Counted from the stretch's first letter, positions 1 to 8,254 are shown. The stretch: DNA of 40,575 nt from Paenibacillus sp. (GCA_031254035.1 JAIRVF010000030.1:1-40575), one strand, 5' to 3'. Made by a program: numbers and translations. Notes: generated by a model not told the origin, from the letters alone.

Positions 1-114
1 TGTTGATCCATAGGTTGGATTTCCATGATATTCTCTCATTTCGTTTGGTTTCCCTATCACTTCGACGCGCAAAGTGGGAATCCCCCTAGATCGACAAACT
101 TTAGTTGAACTTAT

Positions 115-136
115 ATAGATGCACTTTTGCATCTAT
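115..136. repeat. Short inverted repeat in the left-edge intergenic region
   Basis: A perfect 9-bp stem (arms 115-123 and 128-136, loop CTTT) lies in the stretch from 1 to 203, where no gene is visible. It is downstream of the minus-strand LCP gene, but no clear T-run follows on that strand, so its role as a terminator is uncertain. Confidence 0.35.
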
Positions 137-203
137 TTCGCTACTTGACGGGGTGCAGTTCGCCTTTTGGGATACCCTCTTTTTGCATCGAGTCGCTGTC
201 GTT

Positions 204-1277
204 TTATTTTGAATTGGATTTTGAATTGGTATTGGTGTAGAGGCCCAAGTGGTCCCAAAAGTTAGTTTTAATCTTCTGTTCTAGTTCAATATTGGAGTAC
301 AGGGATTCCATCGCTTTTGTCAAATCGTCCTTGTTCAAATAAACAAATGGACTTTTCCAATCTCCATCTACGGTCAGAAGGTTGGTATGATCGGGCTTCA
401 TCTTTTTGAAGTTCAGCAGCCACCGCGTCAGTTTTTTCTCAGGAATATCCGTTTTGACGTTGTCGCCGACAATATCCAAAATATTGCCCCATTGGCTGAT
501 GCCGTTCAGGGAAGTCAACTTGTCCAGCATTTGATTAAGCACTTCCTGCTGGCGTTTGTTGCGTTCAAAGTCTGAAGAAGCAGCCGTTCCATCATTGGAC
601 TTGCGGTACCTGACATAATCAAGCGTGTTTTGGCCATCGAGATGCTGAAAGCCTTTGGTCAGATTAATATTCGTGCCATCTGCGGTATCCTTATACCGCA
701 TATCCATGGCGACATCGATGTCGAGTCCACCTACGGCGTCTATCGCCTGCCGGAATCCATCAAAATTAATGAGGATCATGTAATCGATCGGGATATGGAA
801 CGTGTCTGAGAAAAATTGCTTCGTTTCAGCCATAGCCGTCGTTTTGTCTTTAATGTAGTTATGAGCGTAGAAATAGTTCGCCTTATGGCTTGATTGTCCG
901 TCTGGCGTCATTTTCAAGTCGCGCGGAATCGATAGCAGGGTTGCCGACTTGGTTTTAGGGTTCAGCGTCACAATCATGATGACATCCGTATTCATCGTTC
1001 CGCCGCTGCCTTCACGGTTGTCGGTTCCAGCGAGCAGAAATGTCATCGGCTTCATGTCATCTTCAGTCACGTCTCCGACCTCAGGGACAGCGTTTTCAGT
1101 TTCATCGCGCTGCGGGGCATAATAATCGCTGGCAGCGATCTTATGTACGGCGGACATAGCTTTATGGTGTAAAAATCCTACATAGAATCCGGCAATCAAA
1201 ATAAAGAGTCCAATGACGCTGATCATGCTAATACATATTTTACGATAAACACTCTTATTTTTCTTATGGCGAGCCAT
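204..1277 (-). CDS. LytR-CpsA-Psr (LCP) family protein
   Basis: LCP proteins sit in the membrane with an extracellular catalytic domain and transfer lipid-linked anionic polymers such as teichoic acids to peptidoglycan. The 357-residue product has a basic N-terminus, one membrane segment at about 13-36 and an LCP core at about 75-270. Family hallmarks seen are the AGTDNREG block, the NTDVIMIVTLNP and LLSIPRDLK strands, NFDGFRQAIDAVGGLDIDV, and the YVRYRKSN...DFERNKRQQEVL block with its conserved Arg/Asp. The start at 1277 has a GGAGG site 5 nt upstream; an in-frame ATG at 1322 lacks one. The Ser/Asn/Lys-rich tail is variable in this family. It is divergent from the ECF sigma operon, which fits a cell-envelope role, but the polymer substrate cannot be told. 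Confidence 0.9.
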   Translation of the reverse strand: MARHKKNKSVYRKICISMISVIGLFILIAGFYVGFLHHKAMSAVHKIAASDYYAPQRDETENAVPEVGDVTEDDMKPMTFLLAGTDNREGSGGTMNTDVIMIVTLNPKTKSATLLSIPRDLKMTPDGQSSHKANYFYAHNYIKDKTTAMAETKQFFSDTFHIPIDYMILINFDGFRQAIDAVGGLDIDVAMDMRYKDTADGTNINLTKGFQHLDGQNTLDYVRYRKSNDGTAASSDFERNKRQQEVLNQMLDKLTSLNGISQWGNILDIVGDNVKTDIPEKKLTRWLLNFKKMKPDHTNLLTVDGDWKSPFVYLNKDDLTKAMESLYSNIELEQKIKTNFWDHLGLYTNTNSKSNSK

Positions 1278-1395
1278 ATATTCCTCCAGAATAATGATGA
1301 TTGAATCAGCCTCGGACATCACAATGATGACGATTTTCCTCCAATAAATAAATGAAGCCGAAAAATGAGTTTACTTCTCACTGCAATTCCGAATG

Positions 1396-1424
1396 TTGAC
1401 AAAGCGTGTACTCCTTTCTAAAAA
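1396..1424 (+). promoter_or_regulatory. Candidate SigA promoter for the first sigma operon
   Basis: TTGACA (1396-1401), 17-nt spacer, then TAAAAA (1419-1424). The -35 box is perfect and the -10 matches 4 of 6. It lies about 125 nt upstream of the sigma gene start. Confidence 0.45.
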
Positions 1425-1484
1425 GTCCACCTTACATATGTATACTATAAAATATGCAATCTATCAAATTCAGGTTATAGAAGG

Positions 1485-1509
1485 GAACCTTTTCTCCTGC
1501 TGAGTTGTT
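1485..1509 (+). promoter_or_regulatory. Candidate ECF-type promoter (autoregulation)
   Basis: GAACC (1485-1489), 16-nt spacer, TGTT (1506-1509). The same arrangement occurs upstream of both duplicated secreted genes at 3995-4019 and 5137-5161. A transcript starting 7-8 nt after TGTT would begin before the TTG start at 1550 and its ribosome site. Assignment to the adjacent sigma factor is inference. Confidence 0.45.
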
Positions 1510-1549
1510 AACTTATTATAGTAGAGCACAAGAAAGGTGGAGAACCTGC

Positions 1550-2155
1550 TTGACGGACAGGGAATTTTTTGAACGGTACAACAAAGACGTGTACAGGACC
1601 TGTTACTATATGCTGCGCAATGCGTCGGATGCGGAGGATGTATGCCAAGAAGTATTTATGAAGGCGTTAGCCTCCGGCTGGCAGCAGGTGGAGTATCTCA
1701 AGACTTGGCTGATGCGCATTACCGTCAATCATTGTTTGAACCATCTGCGGGCGAGCAAGACAAGACGTATGAAAGAGAAGATGCTTCTTATACTCCAGCG
1801 GGAAAAGGTGGCGCCATCTTCGTTAGCTCTTGTAGAGCAGCAGGAGACGAAAGATGAGTGGAAGCGCCGTATGGACCGGCTGCCGGATAAAATCAAAATT
1901 ATCGTCATGCTCCGCTTCACCAATGATCTGCAGTTGGCAGATATCGCTGAAGTACTCGATATTCCACTTGGTACGGTGAAGTCCCGCCTGAATAGAGGGC
2001 TTAAGCTGATGAAAACTATGGTGAACGAGCTGGATGAAGAAGAACTTCCGCCAGGTCAGATTGCCCAAAAGCAAACAATTAGTGGAAAGGAAGGTGCGGA
2101 ATATGAACAAGCAGGCACCCGAGGAGAAAGTTCTTGCACAGCAACTGGGCGGTGA
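1550..2155 (+). CDS. ECF-type RNA polymerase sigma factor (first of three)
   Basis: The 201-residue product directs RNA polymerase to a specific promoter set. Region 2 is at about 9-72, with VYRTCYYMLRNASDAEDVCQEVF and KTWLMRITVNHCLNHLR. Region 4 is at about 105-157, with LRFTNDLQLADIAEVLDIP and the recognition helix GTVKSRLNRGLKLM. The start chosen is TTG at 1550, because AAGGTGGAG ends 7 nt before it. An earlier in-frame TTG at 1505 has no ribosome site and overlaps the putative ECF promoter. The tail after about residue 160 is not conserved and overlaps the anti-sigma gene by 53 nt, so the two are translationally linked. The adjacent membrane anti-sigma gene supports the ECF call. Confidence 0.9.
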   Translation: MTDREFFERYNKDVYRTCYYMLRNASDAEDVCQEVFMKALASGWQQVEYLKTWLMRITVNHCLNHLRASKTRRMKEKMLLILQREKVAPSSLALVEQQETKDEWKRRMDRLPDKIKIIVMLRFTNDLQLADIAEVLDIPLGTVKSRLNRGLKLMKTMVNELDEEELPPGQIAQKQTISGKEGAEYEQAGTRGESSCTATGR

Positions 2156-3803
2156 AGGCGACCACACCTATCCGGACTTTGATGCAATGTGGCTTAAAAT
2201 TGAGGTCGACAGACAACAGGAACAAGCACCTACAGTGGTTAAAAAGACAAAGCGCACTGGACTTTTGCATGGACGTCGTCTTGCTTTTTTATCGTCGCTT
2301 GCTTTTGTTATTATTGCGACTCCAGTGCTGGCTTCCATGTCCGGGAAATGGGATTTTACGTTTCGGCCGGGATTGAAATCGGCGCTTAATCAAGGTTTCG
2401 GACAAACGTTAAACAAGAGCGTTACCGAAAGCGGCGTCACCTTTACGATAAATTCGGCGATGTCCGATGACAACGGGACCACGCTGCTGTACAGTTTTGA
2501 TCCGAAAGACAAACAGGCGCGGAAGTGGGGGTTTTCTGAGGTGGAGCTGCGCAAGCCGGACGGAGAGAAAATCGCGCAAGTCGAGGGCGGCCGAGTGATG
2601 GATATGAACTGGAAAAAAGGACGTTACTCGCTTACTTGGGATTCGGAAAATAAACAGTATAACGGTTTTCTCGAAACGCCTTGGACATTTTCCGGCCTGG
2701 AAACGGATGTGCAATTTATTGCGCGGGGGCTGCAGGAATATCTTGACGAGCGGGTTCCACTTAACCTGGACCCTTCGCGAAACGGCATCCAGACCTTCCC
2801 GATTAAAAAAGATGGGATCGACGCCTTGAACATTGAGGTGGTGGATCAGGGAGCGGAGGGGGTCCTGATCAAATCATCTCTTATATATATGGATAAGCAA
2901 GCGGCGAATACAACCTCGCCACGAATCCAGGTAATGAAAGACGGTAAACTGGTGAAATCGGAGTGGCTCGGAGTGGCTTGGCCAGGTACGGATGGGGTTT
3001 ATGAATCGCGGGACTACTATAGTTGGAAGGATATCAACCAGAAAGGCTTCACATTCGATTTAGTTTACTTGACGGAGGGGCAAAAAATAGACGGCGAGTG
3101 GAATGTCGGCACTTTAAACCTGAACAAGGAGAAAGCCCTGAATGCTTCGGCTACGCGAGAACTGAATATTCCTTTTGAAACTTCGTTTGGAACTTCTAAG
3201 ATTCGCAAACTGATTATTAGGCCGACAGGTATTCGGATTGAGGTCGAGACCCCGAAGGCGTCTCAATACCCAACCTACCAAGATACCTTGTTGTCCATCA
3301 GCGGCCGGAAGCTCCAAGGATACACGGCAATAGGGGACGACGATGAACTTGAATCTGACATGAAGACGTTAATGTTTGATGTTCCGCCGGATCTTCACAT
3401 TACTCCTGATACGCCGATGGAACTGATACTGCAAAATGAGAAAGAGTCGAAGTTGGATTACGCGCAACCGGTTTTGCTTAAGAATATATCTGGTGAAAAA
3501 CAAACTGTCACCTCTGACGTTGAAGGTTATCCGGTTAAGTGGACGTACTACAAAGCAAACGGGAAACTTTATGTGGAAACGAACAGCGCGAATGGACGAT
3601 TCGGAGGTGTTAATCAAACATATTATAAACAGGGGAGTGAACAAGTCCTCTCCAGAGTTGTTTATATAGAGGGAAGCACTCCGTGGGTTTCCAATGAGCG
3701 TGTTAATGTCTTCCCGGGATTTGAAGGAACTGAACTTGAACTTTATATCAAGGTATACCATATATGGCATCCCGACCTAAATTTTAAATTGAAGCTGCAA
3801 TAA
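2103..3803 (+). CDS. Membrane anti-sigma factor, DUF4179-like, partner of the first ECF sigma
   Basis: The 566-residue product should hold the upstream sigma factor at the membrane. A cytoplasmic N-terminus of about 58 residues is followed by one membrane segment at about 59-79 and a large extracytoplasmic part rich in beta-strand patterns. The position, topology and the section just after the membrane segment (VTFTINSAMSDDNGTTLLYSF) fit the DUF4179 anti-sigma families common in Paenibacillus; the C-terminal half resembles the DUF5643 type. The start at 2103 has AAAGGAAGG about 8 nt upstream, while an in-frame ATG at 2034 lies deep inside the sigma gene. The external signal sensed is unknown. 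Confidence 0.8.
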   Translation: MNKQAPEEKVLAQQLGGEGDHTYPDFDAMWLKIEVDRQQEQAPTVVKKTKRTGLLHGRRLAFLSSLAFVIIATPVLASMSGKWDFTFRPGLKSALNQGFGQTLNKSVTESGVTFTINSAMSDDNGTTLLYSFDPKDKQARKWGFSEVELRKPDGEKIAQVEGGRVMDMNWKKGRYSLTWDSENKQYNGFLETPWTFSGLETDVQFIARGLQEYLDERVPLNLDPSRNGIQTFPIKKDGIDALNIEVVDQGAEGVLIKSSLIYMDKQAANTTSPRIQVMKDGKLVKSEWLGVAWPGTDGVYESRDYYSWKDINQKGFTFDLVYLTEGQKIDGEWNVGTLNLNKEKALNASATRELNIPFETSFGTSKIRKLIIRPTGIRIEVETPKASQYPTYQDTLLSISGRKLQGYTAIGDDDELESDMKTLMFDVPPDLHITPDTPMELILQNEKESKLDYAQPVLLKNISGEKQTVTSDVEGYPVKWTYYKANGKLYVETNSANGRFGGVNQTYYKQGSEQVLSRVVYIEGSTPWVSNERVNVFPGFEGTELELYIKVYHIWHPDLNFKLKLQ

Positions 3804-3809
3804 CTTGAT

Positions 3810-3845
3810 AAGCTGGCGTCGATCTTGATCGGCGTCAGCTTGTTT
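3810..3845 (+). terminator. Rho-independent-like terminator after the first anti-sigma gene
   Basis: A 14-bp stem (3810-3823 with 3828-3841, two G-U pairs, loop CTTG) starts 6 nt after the stop codon. The T-tract is weak (TTGTTT). Confidence 0.65.
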
Positions 3846-3920
3846 GGCGTTCTGGCATATCCCTTGTGATGGAAGTGCACAAAATGCCACCAAGAATCAT
3901 ACGATCTGCAGAATTGCATT

Positions 3921-3944
3921 TTTTCAAAATCTGGATTTTGAAAA
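3921..3944. repeat. 11-bp inverted repeat in the leader of the first secreted gene
   Basis: Arms 3921-3931 and 3934-3944 pair perfectly with a 2-nt loop. The rest of 3846-4125 contains the ECF-like motif at 3995 but no convincing gene. Function unknown; the AT-rich palindrome could be an operator. Confidence 0.35.
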
Positions 3945-3994
3945 GTTCAATTCCATACGTTCCCGAGAACAATATGCAAAATCCTCGGATAAGT

Positions 3995-4019
3995 GAACCA
4001 AATTTTCCCGAGCTGTGTT
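3995..4019 (+). promoter_or_regulatory. Candidate ECF-type promoter of the first duplicated secreted gene
   Basis: GAACC (3995-3999), N16, TGTT (4016-4019). It is embedded in a block (about 3992-4040) that is nearly identical to 5134-5182 upstream of the paralogue. A transcript from here would have a leader of about 100 nt. Confidence 0.45.
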
Positions 4020-4125
4020 CATATCATAGAAGCTGGCACGGGAGAGGCTCCAAAGGATGGCGGCCAGCCGGGGCTTACGATTTTTTAATAGAACACGCAC
4101 AAGGGCAAAGAGAGGGGAAATATCC

Positions 4126-4881
4126 ATGAATAAGGCAATGAAGGCTGCGGTTGTTGCAGCAAGTATCGCGATGCTGTTTGGATCAGCGAATATGACGGAA
4201 GCAGCTCAAAGCAAAGCGGCCAATAAATCGTCACAGGCGGCGGCAAAGACTTCGGCTGCTGATAAAAAGGCTTTTGAAGCCGCCAAAGCGGAACTTTCCA
4301 AGAAACTCGCACCGGGAGATTTATATATCCTGTACGTACGGGATAAGGCGCTGAATGGCGGCGAAGAGTTTATGAATTACATGAACATGTTCCAGTTCAA
4401 AACATATGAGGATTATCTGAACCAAGCAGCCAAACTAAAAGGACCAACGCTAACGAAGCCGGAGGGCCTGCCAGATGGATATAAGTTTGTGAAAGGAAAC
4501 ATCCAACCTCCATTTGAAAAGTATCTCACACAGTATCAAAAAGAAGTCAAAGCTGAGGCTGCAGCCAAAGGGAAAAGCGCTTATTACAAAAAGTTCGATT
4601 GGAAGGAACCTGGCGAGATCAATCTTGCATTTGCAAACGGAAAAGACAATTTGCAGATGCAGGTATCCTACTCTGTGAGCAAAGATAAGGGCACCAGCGG
4701 ATATAGTTACAGAACTGCGGATGAATTCGATTCTGAGCTAGCAAAGAAGCATCCTGAATGGGTTAGAAATAAGCTGAGTTGGTCAGATGAGGATCATGTA
4801 TATAACATCACAACAAATCCGGGCAACCCGCTTACAAAAGAAGATTTGATCAAACTCGCGAAAACAGCTGTAAAGAAATAA
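4126..4881 (+). CDS. Secreted protein with DUF4367-like C-terminus, copy 1 of a tandem pair
   Basis: A 251-residue exported protein of unknown function. The N-terminus MNKAMKAAVV...EAAQS is a signal peptide with probable cleavage near residue 27, followed by an Ala/Lys/Ser-rich linker. The C-terminal block LSWSDEDHVYNITTNPGNPLTKEDLIKLAKT resembles the end of DUF4367 domains, which are often found in sigma-factor-linked extracytoplasmic proteins. The start at 4126 has GAGGGGA about 8 nt upstream, and an in-frame ATG at 4057 does not. The gene has its own ECF-like promoter and terminator and follows an ECF sigma/anti-sigma pair, so it may be a regulon target. It is a paralogue of the next gene. 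The DUF4367 likeness is by eye and moderate. Confidence 0.8.
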   Translation: MNKAMKAAVVAASIAMLFGSANMTEAAQSKAANKSSQAAAKTSAADKKAFEAAKAELSKKLAPGDLYILYVRDKALNGGEEFMNYMNMFQFKTYEDYLNQAAKLKGPTLTKPEGLPDGYKFVKGNIQPPFEKYLTQYQKEVKAEAAAKGKSAYYKKFDWKEPGEINLAFANGKDNLQMQVSYSVSKDKGTSGYSYRTADEFDSELAKKHPEWVRNKLSWSDEDHVYNITTNPGNPLTKEDLIKLAKTAVKK

Positions 4882-4981
4882 ACTGTCTTAGTCACGGCTT
4901 GCCGCAAGGAGCAGGCAAGAGACTTGTGGACCAATGATTAAGCAGCGGTATATCGGTATATAGCAAGGACATGAAGAAATG

Positions 4982-5017
4982 CCGGTCGGATTCAGCTTAT
5001 GGGTCTGACCGGTTTTT
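4982..5017 (+). terminator. Terminator after secreted gene copy 1
   Basis: A 12-bp stem (4982-4993 with 5001-5012, three G-U pairs), 7-nt loop, followed by TTTTT at 5013-5017. A related CCGGTC-type hairpin follows copy 2 at 6106-6141. Confidence 0.85.
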
Positions 5018-5136
5018 GTATGTCAAAGAAATACCTTTTTCCGGGCCCATTGATGTCGATTCCGGGGTAGCTTCTCGTACCCGTTTCAAACCTTATTTAT
5101 TTTCTTGAATTTTTTATAGAATTGACCAAAAAGAGT

Positions 5137-5161
5137 GAACCAAATTTTCCTGGGTTGTGTT
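5137..5161 (+). promoter_or_regulatory. Candidate ECF-type promoter of the second duplicated secreted gene
   Basis: GAACC (5137-5141), N16, TGTT (5158-5161), the same spacing as at 1485 and 3995. It sits in the duplicated leader block, so conservation between the two paralogues could partly reflect recent duplication. Confidence 0.45.
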
Positions 5162-5253
5162 TATATCATAGAAGCTGGCACAAAGGGATCCCAAAATGAT
5201 AAGCCTAGTCTTCACACACCAATTAAGCGTAAGAAAAGAGAGGAGAAATACAC

Positions 5254-6015
5254 ATGAAATTCGCAATAAAAGCGGCGGTTGTCGCAAGTGGTATCGCAAT
5301 GCTGTTTGGCACCGCAAATATGGTGGGGGCAACTTCGGCGAATAATTCCGCACAGGTGGTCACAGCGAAAGCTCCGGCTGCTGATCAAAAGGCTGTTGAA
5401 GCGGCAAAGAAAGAACTCAGCGAAAAAATGCTGCCGTCAAAAAATACAGGAGATATGTACCTTTTGTATGTGGCAGATAAAAACCTCAATGGCGGCTCTG
5501 AATTCTTGTATTACCTGGATATGTTCCAATCCACAAGCTATGAGGATTACTTGAACCAGGCAGCCAAACTGCAGGGTCCTGTGCTTCAAAAGCCTGAAGG
5601 GCTGTCTGAAGGATATAAATTTGTGAAAGGTAATATCCAACCTCCGATTGCCACGAATCGCGCGGAGTACCAAAAAGAAGTCAAAGCCGAAGCTGAAGCT
5701 CAAGGAAAAGGCGTTTATTACAAAAAATTTGATTGGAAGGAAATGGGTGAAGTCAATCTGGCATTTGCAAACGGAAAAGACAATTTGCAAATGCAAGTAA
5801 GCCACAAGATTGATAAGAATAAGCCGAACGGCGGATATAGTTACCGCACTGCGGATGAATTCGATGCTGAGTTAGCCAAGAAGCATCCTGAATGGGTTAG
5901 AAATGTACTGAGTTGGTCAGATGAGGATCATGTATATAACATCACAACCAATCCAGGCAACCCGCTCACGAAAGAAGATTTGATCAAGTTTGCAGAGACG
6001 GTTGTAAAGAAGTAA
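5254..6015 (+). CDS. Secreted protein with DUF4367-like C-terminus, copy 2 of a tandem pair
   Basis: A 253-residue paralogue of the preceding gene. The signal peptide MKFAIKAAVVASGIAMLFG has probable cleavage near VGA-TS. Long blocks are identical or nearly so between the copies: LAFANGKDNLQMQVS, YSYRTADEFD, LAKKHPEWVRN and LSWSDEDHVYNITTNPGNP. The N-terminal linker and the middle segment differ more. An AGAGAGGAGA site lies about 7 nt before the ATG. The duplicated unit includes leader and terminator, about 1.1-1.2 kb in all. Function unknown; secretion is strongly supported, and a link to the neighbouring ECF system is inferred from the promoter motif. Confidence 0.82.
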   Translation: MKFAIKAAVVASGIAMLFGTANMVGATSANNSAQVVTAKAPAADQKAVEAAKKELSEKMLPSKNTGDMYLLYVADKNLNGGSEFLYYLDMFQSTSYEDYLNQAAKLQGPVLQKPEGLSEGYKFVKGNIQPPIATNRAEYQKEVKAEAEAQGKGVYYKKFDWKEMGEVNLAFANGKDNLQMQVSHKIDKNKPNGGYSYRTADEFDAELAKKHPEWVRNVLSWSDEDHVYNITTNPGNPLTKEDLIKFAETVVKK

Positions 6016-6105
6016 GGACGAGCGGAGTTATACCTGCGTGAGCAGGTATAAAGAGCCGACGATGCAAGGATAAATGTAGGCATACGTAGTAAAAGTTTAG
6101 AAGAA

Positions 6106-6141
6106 GCCGGTCAGATCAAACTATGGATCTGGCCGGCTTTT
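6106..6141 (+). terminator. Terminator after secreted gene copy 2
   Basis: A 12-bp stem (6106-6117 with 6126-6137, one G-U pair), 8-nt loop and TTTT tail. It is related in sequence to the hairpin at 4982-5017. Confidence 0.85.
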
Positions 6142-6176
6142 CGTATGGGACATTACCGGAATTTTTACATTTAAGT

Positions 6177-6203
6177 TAAGAATATGGAGGGTTATGCCGA
6201 TAA
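6177..6203 (+). promoter_or_regulatory. Candidate SigD (flagellar sigma-28) promoter
   Basis: TAAG (6177-6180), exactly 15 nt, then GCCGATAA (6196-6203). The SigD consensus is TAAA-N15-GCCGATAA or close variants, so only one base differs. Transcription would start near 6210, about 40 nt before the ATG of the next gene. Confidence 0.6.
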
Positions 6204-6251
6204 CTATATATAGCTTGATATTGTATTTGGGGTTATATGAGGAGGCATACC

Positions 6252-7151
6252 ATGAAAATCGAAAGTAATGTTATCTCATCCCTTCCAAGACTATACACTC
6301 AAAATCGAGAGAACAACCAAACGAAATTGGAAGTAGGTCCTGCTCTTCTGGGACATGACAGCGTGGAAATCAGCGAAGCGGCCAAGCGCTTGGCCGAAGG
6401 GATTATTAGCCGCCAATTGCCTGTAGGCGCGATTAAGCACAATTATTCGAGGCCGTCTTTTACTGCCGAAATTGATTCTTCCTTAAAGCAATTGCTCAAC
6501 GGAAAAGGGCCTGAAGTGGAAGAAGCCGTAAATTTCTTAATTAGCGAGAGTCTTGTACCGGATGGCTCTGTCTCGGATGAAAGTGAAAGAACGGCGTTGC
6601 TTGAGAGCGGGCTGTCACAGGCGAAATTTATTGCGGATAATTATATGACAGGCGACGAAGCGAAGGAGTTCCTCGCCACCATGGATATGATCGCAGCGTA
6701 TGCCAAAACCAGAAAAGTCAATCCGGAGACCGGTCAGGCAAGCTATATCGACATCCCGCGCAAACCTGAAGGTGCCCCCGATGATTATGTCGATATCGAT
6801 TACTTGATGAAAAAATATGACCCGGAATCCGCAAATAAAATGGCTGAGATTTTCAAAGATGCTATAAATGGCGGCAGCGGCGCAGGCTTTACGAAAATTG
6901 TGATGGAATTTACTGAAAAGCTAGCGCAGAACCCGAAATGGTCGAGGGATTATGGCACTGAAAACAATGCTGTAAATATGGCTTTGAAGAACACGAAAAT
7001 CGACAACCGGTTTGAAGGCGCTGACACCTCAAATATGACCGCGTTTTTACAAGATATGGGCAGTAAATTCCAGAATAGCTCCTTTGAAAGTAAGGGCTTT
7101 TTAACAAGAAATATTCAATATTTCGCGCTCATATTCGGACAACAAATATAA
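6252..7151 (+). CDS. Hypothetical protein, probably motility-associated (SigD promoter)
   Basis: A 299-residue soluble-looking protein with no signal peptide or membrane segment. I do not recognise the family as a whole. The N-terminus (MKIESN..., then HDSVEISEAAKRLAEG at about 35-50) resembles the N-terminal pattern of FlgM and other late flagellar proteins, where a short MKI start precedes a VEIS..AK motif. The rest is helical and acidic. The start at 6252 has GAGGAGG 6 nt upstream, preferred over an ATG at 6237. The SigD-type promoter upstream supports expression with late flagellar genes. Regulatory or export-related roles are guesses. It stands alone, convergent with the next gene. Confidence 0.75.
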   Translation: MKIESNVISSLPRLYTQNRENNQTKLEVGPALLGHDSVEISEAAKRLAEGIISRQLPVGAIKHNYSRPSFTAEIDSSLKQLLNGKGPEVEEAVNFLISESLVPDGSVSDESERTALLESGLSQAKFIADNYMTGDEAKEFLATMDMIAAYAKTRKVNPETGQASYIDIPRKPEGAPDDYVDIDYLMKKYDPESANKMAEIFKDAINGGSGAGFTKIVMEFTEKLAQNPKWSRDYGTENNAVNMALKNTKIDNRFEGADTSNMTAFLQDMGSKFQNSSFESKGFLTRNIQYFALIFGQQI

Positions 7152-7202
7152 AGAAGTCGCATTCGCATCCATTCAATTTTCAACAAGAGTCCTCCCTGTC
7201 CC

Positions 7203-7496
7203 CTATTCCACCCACAGCGAAATATAGATAAACGAGATAAAACTAATTACCGGAAGGCTGAGGCCTGCAAGCAGAGATACATAAAACCATGGAGATTTGA
7301 ATACGGCCCTTAAGTTCTCGAATGAGACCTTTCTTTGCACTTTGATGACTTGCTGCAGCTGAACCTGGCTTGAGAAGCTGTCCAATAGTTCCTTAGCTTT
7401 ATTCAATTGCAATGCGGACAGTTCGTCCCATAAATCGGCATGCCTTTTTTGTAGCAGATTCCACTTTATATCGTCGTTTACCCTTTCCCCGTCCAT
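7203..7496 (-). CDS. Small membrane protein of unknown function
   Basis: A 97-residue protein with a hydrophilic, probably helical N-terminal two thirds (LQKRHADLWDELSALQLNKAKELLDSF) and one C-terminal hydrophobic segment at about 70-93 (FYVSLLAGLSLPVISFISFIYIS). This suggests a tail-anchored membrane protein with a coiled cytoplasmic part. The start at 7496 has AGAGGTGAT upstream; an upstream in-frame GTG at 7535 has no ribosome site. It ends 51 nt from the convergent gene, and no terminator hairpin was seen between them. Family not recognised. Confidence 0.65.
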   Translation of the reverse strand: MDGERVNDDIKWNLLQKRHADLWDELSALQLNKAKELLDSFSSQVQLQQVIKVQRKVSFENLRAVFKSPWFYVSLLAGLSLPVISFISFIYISLWVE

Positions 7497-7696
7497 TAGC
7501 TCATCACCTCTTACTAACCAATTTCGAAAATCCACCTTATATTGTATATAACATAGTTTTATTCCCTAAAGTTACGATGAAAATCCCATTAAGTTCAGAA
7601 AATTATCCGAGCAGAGATTTTGGTATCAAAAACTATGGATGTAACAATTCCGAAGACATGTTCATCTAAGAGATAGAGGGCCCTCAGAAGGAGTGA

Positions 7697-8254
7697 ATGT
7701 TAATCGTGATAGATGAAACGGATATTCGAAAAGCGCAGCAAGGGGATCGCGAGGCGTTTATCCGGTTGTTCCGGCAGCTTGAACCTGAAATGTATGGTTT
7801 ATCTAAATCGATTCTAAAACAGGATGCAGATTGTGCGGACGCCATGCAGGAAGCTACGCTTAAGGCGTTCAAATCCATAGCCGGATTAAAACAGCCGCAA
7901 TATTTCAAAACTTGGGTGCTACGGATCGTAATCAATGAATGCAACCAAATACTAAGGAACCAGAAAAGGGTGGTTATGATGGCTGATGTGCCTGAGCCGG
8001 AGCCGGAGAAGCTTTCTTGTTCTGACAGCGGCGACATCGGAAGCGATATAAGGGAAAAGGTGAGCCGTTTGGATGATAAGCTGCGGATCGTAACGGAGTT
8101 GTTTTACTTTCATGATCAGTCGGTAAAGCAAATTGCGCAGGTGCTGGATATTTCGGAAACAGCCGTACGGACAAGACTGCATCGGGCCAGAAGCCGATTA
8201 ATGAAGTCGTATGCCAAATCGCAGAAGGGGGATCTTAACTATGGATCGATTTGA
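7697..8254 (+). CDS. ECF-type RNA polymerase sigma factor (second of three)
   Basis: A 185-residue sigma-70 family protein of the SigV/SigW-like kind. Region 2 is at about 13-80 (DREAFIRLFRQLEPEMYGLSKSIL, DCADAMQEATLKAFKS, FKTWVLRIVINECNQILR). Region 4 is at about 120-172 (RIVTELFYFHDQSVKQIAQVLDISETAVRTRLHRARSRLM). AGAAGGAG lies just before the ATG; the spacing is short, and a GTG at 7706 is possible. The 3' end overlaps the anti-sigma gene by 14 nt, showing translational coupling. Its promoter was not identified with confidence. Confidence 0.92.
   Translation: MLIVIDETDIRKAQQGDREAFIRLFRQLEPEMYGLSKSILKQDADCADAMQEATLKAFKSIAGLKQPQYFKTWVLRIVINECNQILRNQKRVVMMADVPEPEPEKLSCSDSGDIGSDIREKVSRLDDKLRIVTELFYFHDQSVKQIAQVLDISETAVRTRLHRARSRLMKSYAKSQKGDLNYGSI

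Noticed and set aside
1505..1549. Upstream TTG start for the first sigma factor
   Set aside because: It has no Shine-Dalgarno and overlaps the candidate ECF -10; TTG 1550 has AAGGTGGAG at ideal spacing.
3866..4129. 87-codon plus-strand ORF before the first secreted gene
   Set aside because: It covers the leader, the ECF-like motif and a palindrome, and has no ribosome site; the duplicated leader at 5134 does not keep it open.
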